Assembly: GCF_002369955.1 (NCBI RefSeq)
Contig: NZ_AP014564.1
Location: 60,893-124,892 of the forward strand
Length of the DNA: 64,000 nt
Origin: Ichthyobacterium seriolicida
GTDB taxonomy: Bacteria > Bacteroidota > Bacteroidia > Flavobacteriales > Ichthyobacteriaceae
Direction: 5' to 3'
The stretch's first letter is position 1; every line of letters starts with the position of its first letter. Under the pieces are notes generated by a model, which did no database searches, had not been told where the DNA came from, and was given only the letters and a program-made list of their open reading frames with translations. Shown here piece by piece: positions 8,458 to 18,143 of this stretch. A program made the translations under genes and the position numbers.

Positions 8458-8982
8458 ATGGAGAAAATTATTCTAATAGGTTATATGGGTTGTGGCAAAA
8501 CGACTATAGGTTCTGCTTTGTCTAAGGTTATGAATTTAGATTTTATAGATTTAGATAGATATATAGAGTTAAAACAACATATGGAAATCACAGATATTTT
8601 CGATGAAAAAGGGCAACAGTATTTCAGAGAATTAGAAACCGAATGCCTAAAAGAGATTTTAGACAAAAATTGTGGATTTATACTTTCCACAGGTGGAGGC
8701 TCTCCCTGTTATGCGCAAAACATGAATCTGATGAATAAAAATGGCGTCACTATTTATTTGAAAATGGAAGCTAAATCGCTCTATTATCGTTTAAAATCTC
8801 AAAAGAGCAAACGCCCTGTCATAGCTAATCTAGCTGATGATGTTTTAGAAAAATATATAGAAGCTCACCTCAAAGAAAGAGAGATTTTTTACAAAAAATC
8901 TCAAATTATAATAGATATTGAAAATGAGAAACTATACAGAGATCTAACCCAAGGGCGTCTTTTAAAAGATTATCAAGTATAA
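8458..8982 (+). CDS. aroK: Shikimate kinase
   Basis: This 174-residue P-loop kinase phosphorylates shikimate at the 3-hydroxyl in the chorismate pathway. Walker A GYMGCGKTT lies near the N-terminus. The substrate-binding Asp is in FIDLDRYIE, the Arg in QQYFRELE, and the glycine motif STGGGSP follows. KSKRPVI near residue 120 is the lid region. The length is standard. It lies 41 bp after the TPR gene on the same strand and may end that operon. Confidence 0.95.
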   Translation: MEKIILIGYMGCGKTTIGSALSKVMNLDFIDLDRYIELKQHMEITDIFDEKGQQYFRELETECLKEILDKNCGFILSTGGGSPCYAQNMNLMNKNGVTIYLKMEAKSLYYRLKSQKSKRPVIANLADDVLEKYIEAHLKEREIFYKKSQIIIDIENEKLYRDLTQGRLLKDYQV

Positions 8983-9017
8983 ATATTAAGCCTGTAAAAA
9001 AGCATTTCAAATAAAAT

Positions 9018-9770
9018 TTAGGTCAGCATACCTCCACATACGTGTATGACCTGTCCAGTCACGTATTTAGACATATCAGAAGCTAAAAACAATGCTACGT
9101 CAGCTACATCACTTGTGGTTCCCTCTCTCTTTAATGGAATATCTTTAACCCACTTTTGTAGAGTTTCAGGGTCTAGTTTGCCAGTCATCTCAGTAGAGAT
9201 AAAACCAGGAGCGATAGCATTAGAACGTATATTTCTAGAACCCAATTCCAGAGCTACTGACTTGGTAAAGCCTATCACTCCAGCTTTTGATGCTGAATAG
9301 TTAGCCTGACCTGCATTGCCTCTAACCCCCACGACAGAACTCAAATTGATAATAGATCCATTTCTCTTTTGTAACATGCTCTTTTGTACGGCTTTTGTCA
9401 TATTAAATACAGAACTCAAATTCACATCTATTACCTTGTCCCACTGCTCTTTAGTCATTCTCATTAACAATGTGTCTTGAGTGATACCAGCATTATTTAC
9501 CAAAATATCTACACCTCCAAATTCAGATACGACCTCATCTATCATATTTTGACTATCCTCAAATTTAGAAGCGTCTACTCTGAAACCCTTAGCTTTTATT
9601 CCTTGTTTAGTTAATTCTTCAACTAAGTCTAAAGCTATCTTACTAGAAGATTCAGATACATAAGTGAATATTACATTAGCTCCCTGTTGGGCAAATCTCT
9701 GTGCTATTCCCTTTCCTATGCCCCTTGTAGCTCCAGTGATTACAGCTGTTCTATTTTCTAATAATTTCAT
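9018..9770 (-). CDS. fabG: 3-oxoacyl-[acyl-carrier-protein] reductase
   Basis: This 250-residue short-chain dehydrogenase reduces 3-ketoacyl-ACP with NADPH in fatty acid elongation. The cofactor motif TGATRGIGKG (12-21) and NNAG (92-95) are present. The catalytic Ser145, Tyr158 and Lys162 fall in LSSVVG and YSASK. The C-terminal end is typical of FabG. It converges with aroK and lies 41 bp downstream of uvrA on the same strand. Confidence 0.94.
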   Translation of the reverse strand: MKLLENRTAVITGATRGIGKGIAQRFAQQGANVIFTYVSESSSKIALDLVEELTKQGIKAKGFRVDASKFEDSQNMIDEVVSEFGGVDILVNNAGITQDTLLMRMTKEQWDKVIDVNLSSVFNMTKAVQKSMLQKRNGSIINLSSVVGVRGNAGQANYSASKAGVIGFTKSVALELGSRNIRSNAIAPGFISTEMTGKLDPETLQKWVKDIPLKREGTTSDVADVALFLASDMSKYVTGQVIHVCGGMLT

Positions 9771-9811
9771 TATTTGTGTAATTTTTTTTAAAATTGGTAA
9801 GTGTATTTTTT

Positions 9812-12604
9812 TTACAAAGATATTTTTTGTTTCAGATATTTTGCAGTATAAGAATACTCATCTTTTATCATATCCTCTGGGGTACCTTGAAATATTATAT
9901 TTCCACCATTTTTCCCACCTTCTTTTCCCATGTCTATTATCCAATCTGCAGATTTGATCACATCTAAATTGTGTTCTACCACAAATATGCTATGACCGTT
10001 ATCTATGAGATCATTAAAGGCTTTGATGAGTTTTTTAACATCGTGAAAATGCAATCCTGTGGTAGGTTCATCAAATATAAAAACTGTCTTTTTTGCCTTA
10101 TTACCCTTTGATAAAAAATAAGCCAACTTGACCCTTTGTGATTCTCCTCCACTCAGAGAACTAGATGATTGTCCTAATTTGACATAACCCATTCCCGTTT
10201 GCTTTAAAGGTTCTAAAAGACTGGATATTTTTACTTGTCCTATATCGTTAAAGAACACTATAGCCTCATCTATACTCATATTTAGTAGGTCGACTATGTT
10301 TTTGTCATTTAATTTAACATCTAGGATTTCGCTCTTAAACCTAGAACCGTTACAACTTTCACATACTAGGTTTATATCTGACATAAACTGCATATTTACT
10401 GTAACCTCTCCTTTCCCTTTGCACTCGTCACACCTTCCTCCATCTAGATTAAAAGAAAAGTGATAAGGTTTGTATTTTCTTTTTAAAGACAGAGATTGAG
10501 CCGAAAATAACAGTCTAATTTCGTCATAGGCTCCTATATAGGTAACTGGATTAGATCTAGAAGATTTTCCTATAGGATTTTGATCTACTAACTCTATTTC
10601 TTCTACTTCTGATAGATCTCCACTTATAGAATCAAATAAACCTACATCGGTTGTATTATTATCTGCCTGCCTTTTCAAGGCGTTGTACAACACGTTTTTA
10701 ATTAGAGAGCTCTTACCTGAACCACTAACCCCTGTTATTACAGTAAGAGTGTTCAACGGAAATCTAACATCTATATCCTTTAAATTATTATCTCTAGCAC
10801 CAGTTATTAAAATGTGTTTTTTAAAAGGTCTTCTAATTTTGGGCGTGGATATTTTTAACTTATTACTAATATACTTAGCCGTGATAGAATCAGAATTTTC
10901 TAATTGATCGAAAGGACCATTAAACACTATTTCTCCGCCGTTAATTCCAGCTAACGGCCCTATGTCTATTATGTTGTCAGCCTGCCTTATAACATCTTCA
11001 TCGTGTTCTACGACCACGACAGTATTACCTATATCTCTCAGTTTTTTTAAGACCTTGATGAGATTTTCTGTATTTTTAGAATGTAAGCCTATACTGGGCT
11101 CATCTAATACATAAACTGAATCGACTAAACTGCTCCCTATAGAGGCCGATAATCTTATGCGTTGTGATTCACCCCCTGACAGGGAATTGGAGTTTCTATT
11201 GAGAGTTAGATAACCCAATCCCACCTCTGTTAAAACATTTAACCTGTTATTTATCTCTACTAAAATTCTATTTGATATTTGTTTATCCACATGTGATAAC
11301 TCTAATTTTAAAAAAAAATCTCTCAACGTGCTTATGGGCATGAGTGTTATTTCACCTATACTTTTAGAAGCTATTTTTATATTGGAAGAATCAGTTTTCA
11401 ACCTAGTGCCATTACAGGAATTACAAACTATTTTTTTTCTGTATCTAGATAAAAGAACTCTATTTTGTATAATGTAATTTTTTGCCTTCAGTTTATCGAA
11501 AAACGAATTTATGCCTTTTAGCCTTTTACCATCTCCTTCCCATAAAAACATCTTTTGATCCTTTGTAAGATCTTTATAAGGCAGAGTTATTGGAAATTTA
11601 TTATAGGCTCCGCTGATAAAATTATCTAAGTGCTTAGAGAGTTTGATTCCACTCCAAGGCGCAACAGCACCTTGTAATACCGAAAGATTTTTATTTGGAA
11701 TAACTAAGTTTTCATCTACATCTATAATACTGCCGTAGCCTTGGCATTTTGGGCAAGCTCCTATAGGACTATTAAAATTAAAAGTGTTTACAGTGGGCTT
11801 TTCAAAGGTTAGACCATCTAATTCAAACTTATTTGAAAACGAAATATTTTCACCACTGGATAAGTTTTGTACTATACAATGTCCTTCCCCTTGAGAAAAA
11901 GCTGTCTCTATAGAATCAGATGCCCTATTATAAAAGCTGTTTTCGTGTTTTATTACCCAGCGATCTATGACAATAGATATGTCTGAGTCTCTTATATTCT
12001 CCCTCTCTATAGCCTCTTGTATACCTAAGACTTTTCCATCTATCTCAACTCTGATATAACCTTGATTAAAATACTTATTCAATATATCTCTTATCTCTTG
12101 ACCTTCATATATAACTATCTTAATCAATAGTAATACTCTATCTCCTTCATTCTGATTTTCTATCCATCTTAAGACATCTTTTATATCTTCTTTTTTGACT
12201 TGTTTTCCAGAGATAGGGGAATAGGTTTTTCCAATAGAAGCAAATAGTAATTTTATATAATCGTACACTTCCGATGAAGTCCCAACAGTAGACCTAGGAT
12301 TAGAAGTATTAACTTTCTGTTCTATAGCTATTGCAGGAGACATCCCCTTTATATATTCAACATCAGGTTTATCTAGTTTCCCTAAAAATTGACGAGCATA
12401 AGAAGACAAACTCTCTATGTACTTATATCTGCCTTGGGCATAGAGAGTATCAAAGGCTAAGGATGATTTTCCTGATCCTGACAACCCAGTTATAACAGTC
12501 AATTTATTTCTAGGAATAGTTAGAGATATGTTTTTTAAGTTGTGAGTTTTAGCACCCCTTATAATTATATTGTCTCTGATTGAGATGTCGTCAAAATTTT
12601 CCAT
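9812..12604 (-). CDS. uvrA: Excinuclease ABC subunit A
   Basis: This 930-residue DNA-damage sensor of nucleotide excision repair loads UvrB. It has two ABC ATPase modules, each with a Walker A (GLSGSGKSS near the N-terminus, GVSGSGKSS in the second half) and a signature LSGGESQR. Four CxxC pairs form the zinc fingers: CPKCQGYG, CNSCNGTR, CDECKGKG and CESCNGSR. VDEPSIGLH-like and DEPTTGLHFHD D-loops are intact. The length is normal for UvrA. Confidence 0.97.
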   Translation of the reverse strand: MENFDDISIRDNIIIRGAKTHNLKNISLTIPRNKLTVITGLSGSGKSSLAFDTLYAQGRYKYIESLSSYARQFLGKLDKPDVEYIKGMSPAIAIEQKVNTSNPRSTVGTSSEVYDYIKLLFASIGKTYSPISGKQVKKEDIKDVLRWIENQNEGDRVLLLIKIVIYEGQEIRDILNKYFNQGYIRVEIDGKVLGIQEAIERENIRDSDISIVIDRWVIKHENSFYNRASDSIETAFSQGEGHCIVQNLSSGENISFSNKFELDGLTFEKPTVNTFNFNSPIGACPKCQGYGSIIDVDENLVIPNKNLSVLQGAVAPWSGIKLSKHLDNFISGAYNKFPITLPYKDLTKDQKMFLWEGDGKRLKGINSFFDKLKAKNYIIQNRVLLSRYRKKIVCNSCNGTRLKTDSSNIKIASKSIGEITLMPISTLRDFFLKLELSHVDKQISNRILVEINNRLNVLTEVGLGYLTLNRNSNSLSGGESQRIRLSASIGSSLVDSVYVLDEPSIGLHSKNTENLIKVLKKLRDIGNTVVVVEHDEDVIRQADNIIDIGPLAGINGGEIVFNGPFDQLENSDSITAKYISNKLKISTPKIRRPFKKHILITGARDNNLKDIDVRFPLNTLTVITGVSGSGKSSLIKNVLYNALKRQADNNTTDVGLFDSISGDLSEVEEIELVDQNPIGKSSRSNPVTYIGAYDEIRLLFSAQSLSLKRKYKPYHFSFNLDGGRCDECKGKGEVTVNMQFMSDINLVCESCNGSRFKSEILDVKLNDKNIVDLLNMSIDEAIVFFNDIGQVKISSLLEPLKQTGMGYVKLGQSSSSLSGGESQRVKLAYFLSKGNKAKKTVFIFDEPTTGLHFHDVKKLIKAFNDLIDNGHSIFVVEHNLDVIKSADWIIDMGKEGGKNGGNIIFQGTPEDMIKDEYSYTAKYLKQKISL

Positions 12605-12622
12605 TTAACAAAAACCCTAATA

Positions 12623-14731
12623 TTATCTTATTGGATACAAAAAAGACTTGGTAATAAGATTAAAATAATGTATATCACCACTAGCCTTTGTAAGTTTGGC
12701 AATATTATTTTTGAGAAGTTCTATTTTAGAGTATTCCATTGGAACTAAAACCTTATCGTCAGTATCTATCAATCCTTTTTTTACATTGTCGTTAAAAGCT
12801 ATAAAAAAAGACTTGACAAAAGACTTTAATACACTATACTTAAAAGGAATTATATTTTTGCCTTTTTCATTGATAACTCCATATTTCCCGTTGTATTTGA
12901 CCACAGTCATGCCGTCTTTAAAAGTATCAGCATCTTGATATATATGTTTGAGTATAAGTCTGTTTTTTGAGTTTATAAATCCGTAATTTTTTAGCCTACA
13001 GGCAAATAATCCATTTTCTCCTATTTTGATATCTACATACTTGTTAGGTATTACCTGTTTCCCCTTTTTATTTATAATGCCATATTTGTCTTTGTAAAAA
13101 AACTTGGAATATCCGTTTTTAAAATTAGCGGTCCTTCTGTGATCTTTAAAAACTCTTAGCGAAGCCCTGATAACTTCATCGCCTTTAGTATTTAGAAATC
13201 CGTATTTGCCTCTATTTTCAACCATTATATATTCTTCACTTAATGCGCCTATATATTTGTATTTCTTTGAAATTATCATCCCTTTATCATTGAATAATGA
13301 CCACTTGCCATTTTTTTTCATTTTAAATAATTCAGGAGAAATGCGTTCTATAGAATCGTATGTAAAAGGAATCAACACACCTAGCTTCTCATTTAAGACT
13401 CCAAAATAATTGCCAATTTTTGCTATGGATAGCCCTTTTATAAAGACCGATGCCACATCGAATACCTTTTGGGTAAATCTGGTTCCATCGTGTTTAAAAA
13501 AACTGTATTTCTTTTCTTCTCTGACCAATAAAAAGCTATCTCCTATTTCTATCTTGTCATAATTACAAGGGATTATAAATTCCCCAAAACGATTTATGAC
13601 ACCACTTTTACCATCTATGTCTACTACAGCTAATCCATTTTTAAAATCACTTCCGTTATTAAAATTAAATGGGATAACGGTCTTGCCCTTTTTATCTATA
13701 TATCCAACGTGAGTCTCATTAGCTACAAGGGCTAATTCTTCAGAAAAATTACGGGCAAAATAATATACAGGAGCAACACTTACAACACCTATATCATTTA
13801 TAAAACCGTATTTCCCATCTTCTAATAGAGGGAAAAAATCTATATCTATCATAGATCTCTTATCTAATAACTCTTGCTTTTTAGGATAATTAGGATAGGT
13901 GTTTATGAAAGAATCTATTATCTCCTTGTTATTAAAATTTTTTATTCTAAAACTCTCCACCTTAGCCCAAGCTATCTCAGATTGAGGCAGATACGGGAAT
14001 TTTTTTAAGAATTTGATATAATTCTTTTCATTATTGGTTTTTATGGCTAATCTGAAAATTTCTTCTTGAGCCTTTGCGATCCATTTGTTTTCTGGGTAGG
14101 TCAATACAAAATCTCTGTATGAGAGGATGTCTCCGCTTTTTGTCTTGTGATAATACAACTTATCTTCATAGATATCTTTTGCCTGTTTGGCCCATTTACT
14201 ATTTGGATAAAGTCTGTAAAAGTCTCTATATGCTGATATTGTATTTTCCTTTTCGACTGTCTCGTACAATATGTTCGACATGAGGTTGTCTAACTTTTTT
14301 TTGTGCTTAGACTTTGGAAATCTCTCTTTGAATTTTCCTAATTCTTCAAGTGAGCTATTATCGCTTAGTTTACTAAATAACAGAGTTTCAATATCATCAT
14401 TTAATCTCTTTAATTCTAGTATTCCTATTTCTAGATCATCTAATTCCTTTAGTTGCTCTTCAAAAGAATTAGAATACTCTCTCAATGCTCGTCTGCCATA
14501 AGTATAAGCCTCTTCTAAATCATAGAAGGGATTATCGTTTCTCTTAAATATTATGCCGAGCCCATAAGAACTTCCAGCTGCTTTAGATGGTAATAATTCA
14601 GTGAAGATGTTTTTTGCCTTAAAATAATCGTACATCTCCAAAGCCGCAAATCCATCTGTTAGCTCCTGAGATGAGGATTGATAATAAAGTAAAAATAAAA
14701 CTATAGAAATTTTTAATCTTATGCTTTTCAA
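12623..14731 (-). CDS. WG-repeat protein with signal peptide
   Basis: This 702-residue protein has an N-terminal signal peptide ending near YYQSSSQ, so it is exported. Residues about 25-270 are helical, with repeated FxxxYP and NSKWAKQAKDIYEDK segments resembling TPR/YfiO-like solenoids. From about 300 to the end come at least ten WG-type repeats, seen as KYGFINDIG, HVGYIDKKGKTVIPF, KSGVINRFGEFIIPC, KYGFLNTKGDEVI, KYGIINKKGKQVIPN, NYGFINSKNRLIL and KYGVINEKGKNIIPF. Such repeats form beta-propeller-like surfaces of unknown ligand. It starts 18 bp upstream of uvrA on the same strand. Confidence 0.82.
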   Translation of the reverse strand: MKSIRLKISIVLFLLYYQSSSQELTDGFAALEMYDYFKAKNIFTELLPSKAAGSSYGLGIIFKRNDNPFYDLEEAYTYGRRALREYSNSFEEQLKELDDLEIGILELKRLNDDIETLLFSKLSDNSSLEELGKFKERFPKSKHKKKLDNLMSNILYETVEKENTISAYRDFYRLYPNSKWAKQAKDIYEDKLYYHKTKSGDILSYRDFVLTYPENKWIAKAQEEIFRLAIKTNNEKNYIKFLKKFPYLPQSEIAWAKVESFRIKNFNNKEIIDSFINTYPNYPKKQELLDKRSMIDIDFFPLLEDGKYGFINDIGVVSVAPVYYFARNFSEELALVANETHVGYIDKKGKTVIPFNFNNGSDFKNGLAVVDIDGKSGVINRFGEFIIPCNYDKIEIGDSFLLVREEKKYSFFKHDGTRFTQKVFDVASVFIKGLSIAKIGNYFGVLNEKLGVLIPFTYDSIERISPELFKMKKNGKWSLFNDKGMIISKKYKYIGALSEEYIMVENRGKYGFLNTKGDEVIRASLRVFKDHRRTANFKNGYSKFFYKDKYGIINKKGKQVIPNKYVDIKIGENGLFACRLKNYGFINSKNRLILKHIYQDADTFKDGMTVVKYNGKYGVINEKGKNIIPFKYSVLKSFVKSFFIAFNDNVKKGLIDTDDKVLVPMEYSKIELLKNNIAKLTKASGDIHYFNLITKSFLYPIR

Positions 14732-14996
14732 TACTGATAGTTTATCAATTCTATAAATACTATTTTATGACCAGTAAAAAAATCCTAGCAAAGTTATCTA
14801 AAATATTACTCTAGAGCCAATAATGCTATCTAAACGAATTTATAGTTTAATCAACTTATTTACTCACTTGCGCCCAAGTATACTTTTTGGTTATAAAAAC
14901 TAACTGACTCCCAAATGATCACAAATCTTTTAAGTTTAGAATTCAAATAATACTTTCGTTCTTCATATTGGAAAAGAGAGATTGTTCAAAAAATTG

Positions 14997-15022
14997 AAGC
15001 CGTCTCAAAACCGAGGCAGCTT
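14997..15022. terminator. Dispersed stem-loop, terminator-like
   Basis: Arms AAGCCGTCTC and GAGGCAGCTT enclose AAAACC, followed by T7. It is the same family as the stem at 1592, with one arm substitution. It lies beyond the start of the WG-repeat gene, next to the IS982-type element. Confidence 0.6.
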
Positions 15023-15053
15023 TTTTTGTTTGAAAGTGTAGTTTTTACCTGTT

Positions 15054-15285
15054 AACCTGAGTTCGATTAATAATTTACTTAATTAAAGCACTTGAAACCC
15101 TTTAATTAACTGAGATTAAAGAGGTTTGTGTTTGTGATAAATAGAATGTTTTAGTGCAAGAATTGTTAGATTTCGACTAAGTCGGCCTCATAAGCATACA
15201 AAAAGAGCCCAAAATTAAAGGGCTATTTCCTTAAATCCGAATAAAATCAAAGGATTTTAGCGTCTTTATTAATCGAACTCAGGTT
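15054..15285. mobile_element. 232-bp miniature element with perfect 20-bp terminal repeats
   Basis: The left end AACCTGAGTTCGATTAATAA is matched exactly by its inverted complement at 15266-15285. The interior has no open frame; it includes a small hairpin AGCCC/GGGCT near 15210-15230. A second copy in opposite interior orientation occupies 20162-20379. The same end also bounds the IS982 transposase fragment at 15638, so I take it to be IS982-derived and non-autonomous. Confidence 0.78.
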
Positions 15286-15509
15286 ACAAATGAAATTCCA
15301 GTACATTTTCCTAAACAGAATGTCTTTAACAACAAGGTAAGAGGCAATAAATTTTGTTGCATTAATTCCACAAATCTGTTGTATGATACGGTTTTAGGGA
15401 ATTCTTTAGTCATGTGTTTTTGTAAAAAATTCAAATAAAAATGCTTGAATTTTCTCATGCTACTGTGTTGAAAAATAATCATTATGGTCATTATTTGGCT
15501 AGAGCTCAT
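15286..15509 (-). pseudogene. IS982-family transposase fragment
   Basis: About 74 residues remain of a transposase normally near 300. Residues such as IFQHSSMRKFKHFYL, KEFPKTVSYNRFVELMQ and CLGKCTGISF are diagnostic of the IS982 family. The upstream part is degenerate, with in-frame stops, and the 3' part is replaced at 15285 by the miniature element, whose first bases supply the stop. No catalytic triad survives. Confidence 0.85.
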
Positions 15510-15638
15510 TCTGCTTGGAGCAAGTTATCATGCCTGTTTTTTTTTAGAATTAAAACGTTGAATTTTAGAGCGTAAATTACTCTAATTCCATTGTTTTTAT
15601 TGACTATTTTACACCCAATTATTAATCGAACTCAGGTT
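15286..15638 (-). mobile_element. IS982-family remnant
   Basis: The outer end on the right is AACCTGAGTTCGATTAATAA on the minus strand (15619-15638), then a leader, then part of a transposase gene. The other half is missing and the 232-bp miniature element begins where the frame breaks. Confidence 0.7.
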
Positions 15639-15887
15639 CGTAAGATACACCTAAATTTTACCTCCGAAATTCTCAAACAAAGTATATACTTATTTTTCAT
15701 AGATAAAATAAGGGTTTAAGGTATATTAAATTTACCTTAAGTTTTTTTGACTCAAATTAAAAATCATTTTAACGAATTACTTTAATGCTCCAAGCTCAAA
15801 GTTTTGGGCATTTTTTGTGCGCTATTTTGGCTATAGCTCAAATATTTATATACTTTTACGCCGCCGTATTACATATAAACTTTTAAC

Positions 15888-17576
15888 ATGGAATATCTAA
15901 TTAAGGGATTAAATATAGCTGGTTCGCTTGGTTTTTTCATTTTTGGCATGAAAATAATGAGCGACGGAATACAAAAGGTTACTGGGGAAAAAATGAGACA
16001 GATACTCTCAGCAATGACATACAATAGATATTTAGGGGTTTTAAGTGGTTTTATCATAACTGCCATTTTACAGTCCTCTTCAGCGACTACTGTAATGACA
16101 GTCAGTTTTGTAAATGCGGGGCTTTTATCTCTTATACAATCTGGAGGCATTATGATGGGGGCTAATATAGGAACTACTATTACTGGATGGGTAGTGTCTC
16201 TAATAGGTTTAGATTTTAAAATTTCTTCTGTCACACTCATTATAATGGCCATTGGAGTTCCTATGATGTTTTCTAAAAGGCATAGGATAAAAAATTGGGG
16301 AGAGTTTCTAATCGGCTTTTCTGTCTTATTTATGGGATTGAGCGAATTAAAAGAAGCTGTTCCAGATTTGAGAAATAACCCCGAGATAATATCTTTCTTA
16401 CATAATTTTTCTCAACCGACTCTCCTTGTAAGATGTACGTTTGTAATAATAGGAGCTATATTGACTATAGCTGTACAGTCTTCAAGTGCGGCTATGTCTT
16501 TAACCATTGTTTTAGTGACTCAAGGATTACCTATAGAGATAGGAGCTGCTATGATCTTAGGTGAAAATATAGGCACTACAATAACTGCAGAGATGGCCTC
16601 TTCCGTGGCAAATGTACATGCGAAACGTTCTGCTAGAATTCACTCTATGTTCAATATTATAGGAGTTTGTTGGATGGTAATAATACTGCCGCAATTTTTG
16701 GAATTGCTATCGTGGATATTTTACAAATCGGATATAAGCACTTATTCTAATGCATTTATTATGGCCATTTTTCACACTTCATTCAATATTTTAAATGTAT
16801 CTATGTTGATATGGTTTATGCCCCAATTAGCTAAAATCGCTGTTAAGTTAGTTCCTACAAAGGAAGATGAAGATGAAGATTTTTCTCTTGAATACATAAG
16901 GACTAGCTTTGTTAAAACCCCAGAATTATATATTGTAGAAGTCAATAAGGAGATAACAAGATTTGGAAATATAGCCAATAAAATAATATTAAACTTAGAA
17001 TCTCTATTATTTGAATACGATGAAAAAAAGTTTGACACTCTAGTAGAGAAAGTTAGCAAGCAAGAAAGGAACACTGATAATATAGAATTAGCATTGACTA
17101 AATACCTAATGGAAGTTTCTAAAGAAGATATAAGCGATGAGTCTAGATTGAAAATAAAATCTTTATCATCAATATCTCACAACCTAGAAAATATTGGTGA
17201 TATAAGCCAAAATATGGCTTATAATCTTCAAAAGAGGAGAAAGAAAAAACAATTTATCTTAACAGATCTGAGCAGTAATTCAGAACAGATGTTAGTCTTA
17301 ATAAAGGAATCAGCATCTATTATGTTAGAAAATTTAAACTCTAATCCTAAAGATATTGACATGCGTAAGGCATCAAATATAAATGGAAAAATTAGAGCTC
17401 TTTATAAAGAGCTATCTAAGGAATACGAGCGTATCTTCATGAAAAATGAAAAAGACTACAATATAAAGAATGCTTTCTTATACAAAGATATAATCGAAGG
17501 ACTTTACAGACTGCAGTATCACGTGCATAGAGTGTCGGAGTCTCTCCTTGAAGGAGAGAGTTATGATAGATTTTGA
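15888..17576 (+). CDS. Na/phosphate symporter with PhoU-like domain
   Basis: This 562-residue member of the NptA/PNaS (SLC34-like) family imports phosphate with sodium. Two inverted halves carry the duplicated QSSS motif (LQSSSATTVM and VQSSSAAMSL), each followed by a GANIGTTIT or GENIGTTIT loop. About eight hydrophobic segments span residues 1-320. The last 220 residues form a helical PhoU-like cytoplasmic domain. The gene stands alone, hemmed by IS debris: an IS982 remnant ends 250 bp upstream, and an IS256-type end starts 4 bp after the stop. Confidence 0.92.
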   Translation: MEYLIKGLNIAGSLGFFIFGMKIMSDGIQKVTGEKMRQILSAMTYNRYLGVLSGFIITAILQSSSATTVMTVSFVNAGLLSLIQSGGIMMGANIGTTITGWVVSLIGLDFKISSVTLIIMAIGVPMMFSKRHRIKNWGEFLIGFSVLFMGLSELKEAVPDLRNNPEIISFLHNFSQPTLLVRCTFVIIGAILTIAVQSSSAAMSLTIVLVTQGLPIEIGAAMILGENIGTTITAEMASSVANVHAKRSARIHSMFNIIGVCWMVIILPQFLELLSWIFYKSDISTYSNAFIMAIFHTSFNILNVSMLIWFMPQLAKIAVKLVPTKEDEDEDFSLEYIRTSFVKTPELYIVEVNKEITRFGNIANKIILNLESLLFEYDEKKFDTLVEKVSKQERNTDNIELALTKYLMEVSKEDISDESRLKIKSLSSISHNLENIGDISQNMAYNLQKRRKKKQFILTDLSSNSEQMLVLIKESASIMLENLNSNPKDIDMRKASNINGKIRALYKELSKEYERIFMKNEKDYNIKNAFLYKDIIEGLYRLQYHVHRVSESLLEGESYDRF

Positions 17577-17580
17577 TAAA

Positions 17581-17757
17581 CGATACTATCCCTTAAAGGG
17601 TGTAAATAAAAAATGACATATTTTTTTTGTTTTTATTCATAGTCGAACTCTTTTGTAAAAAATAGTGACACTATCCCTTAAAGTGTGTAAATAAGAAATG
17701 ACATATTTTTTTGTTTTTATTCATAGTCGAACTCTTTCGTCAAAAATAGTTAAAAAT
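17581..17757 (-). repeat. Tandem duplication of an IS256-type end (about 88 bp, twice)
   Basis: Two consecutive units begin GATACTATCCCTTAAAGGGT (17582) and GACACTATCCCTTAAAGTGT (17670) and stay nearly identical to about 17757 through AAATGACATA, a T run and ATTCATAGTCGAACTCTTT. The second unit reaches the last codons of the transposase fragment at 17721-17939. Confidence 0.75.
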
Positions 17758-17953
17758 TGATTCAAGATTATTCCCCAATTTGGTATGGGTTTGGACCATT
17801 TTTTTGTAGCCTCCCTCAGAGCTAAAAAAGTAGATTTCATAACAGCATCATCAGTTGGGAATGACAATTTGTTTTTGGTATACTTTCTGATTTTTCCATT
17901 GAGGTTTTCAATCAAGTTGGTCGTGTAAATAATTTTCATGATTTCTACAGGAA
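17721..17953 (-). pseudogene. IS256-family transposase C-terminal fragment
   Basis: The last 77 or so residues of a Mutator/IS256 transposase remain: [36 protein letters not shown] and [16 protein letters not shown] are all characteristic. An in-frame TAA precedes residue FPVEIM, so the fragment is cut about 15 bp upstream of the first ATG, at 17939. It abuts an IS1595-type fragment. The element's terminal repeat lies at 17670. Confidence 0.85.
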
Positions 17954-17961
17954 ATTATGGC

Positions 17962-18139
17962 TTAAGACAACTTAAGGGGATTTTTTCTTAGCCATTTTAA
18001 CAGATAAGAATACAAATTTTCATTGCGATAATTAAACCTCCATTCATACTCTTTTAGATGATAATAAAACTTGTGTTTATGAACTCATCTAAACTCAGAT
18101 AATTAAACTTTACATAGTCCCCAAAAATTCTCAATTCCA
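17962..18139 (-). pseudogene. IS1595-family transposase C-terminal fragment
   Basis: Reading the minus strand gives NGIENFWGLCK, stop, LSEFR, stop, VHKHKFYYHLKEYEWRFNYR and then NENLYSYLL to a stop at 17962. NGIENFW and HLKEYEWRFN are hallmarks of the C-terminal end of IS1595/ISXO2-like transposases. Two internal stops and loss of the rest make it dead. The intact IS1380 is inserted right against it, at the TTAA 18140-18143. Confidence 0.8.
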
Positions 18140-18143
18140 TTAA

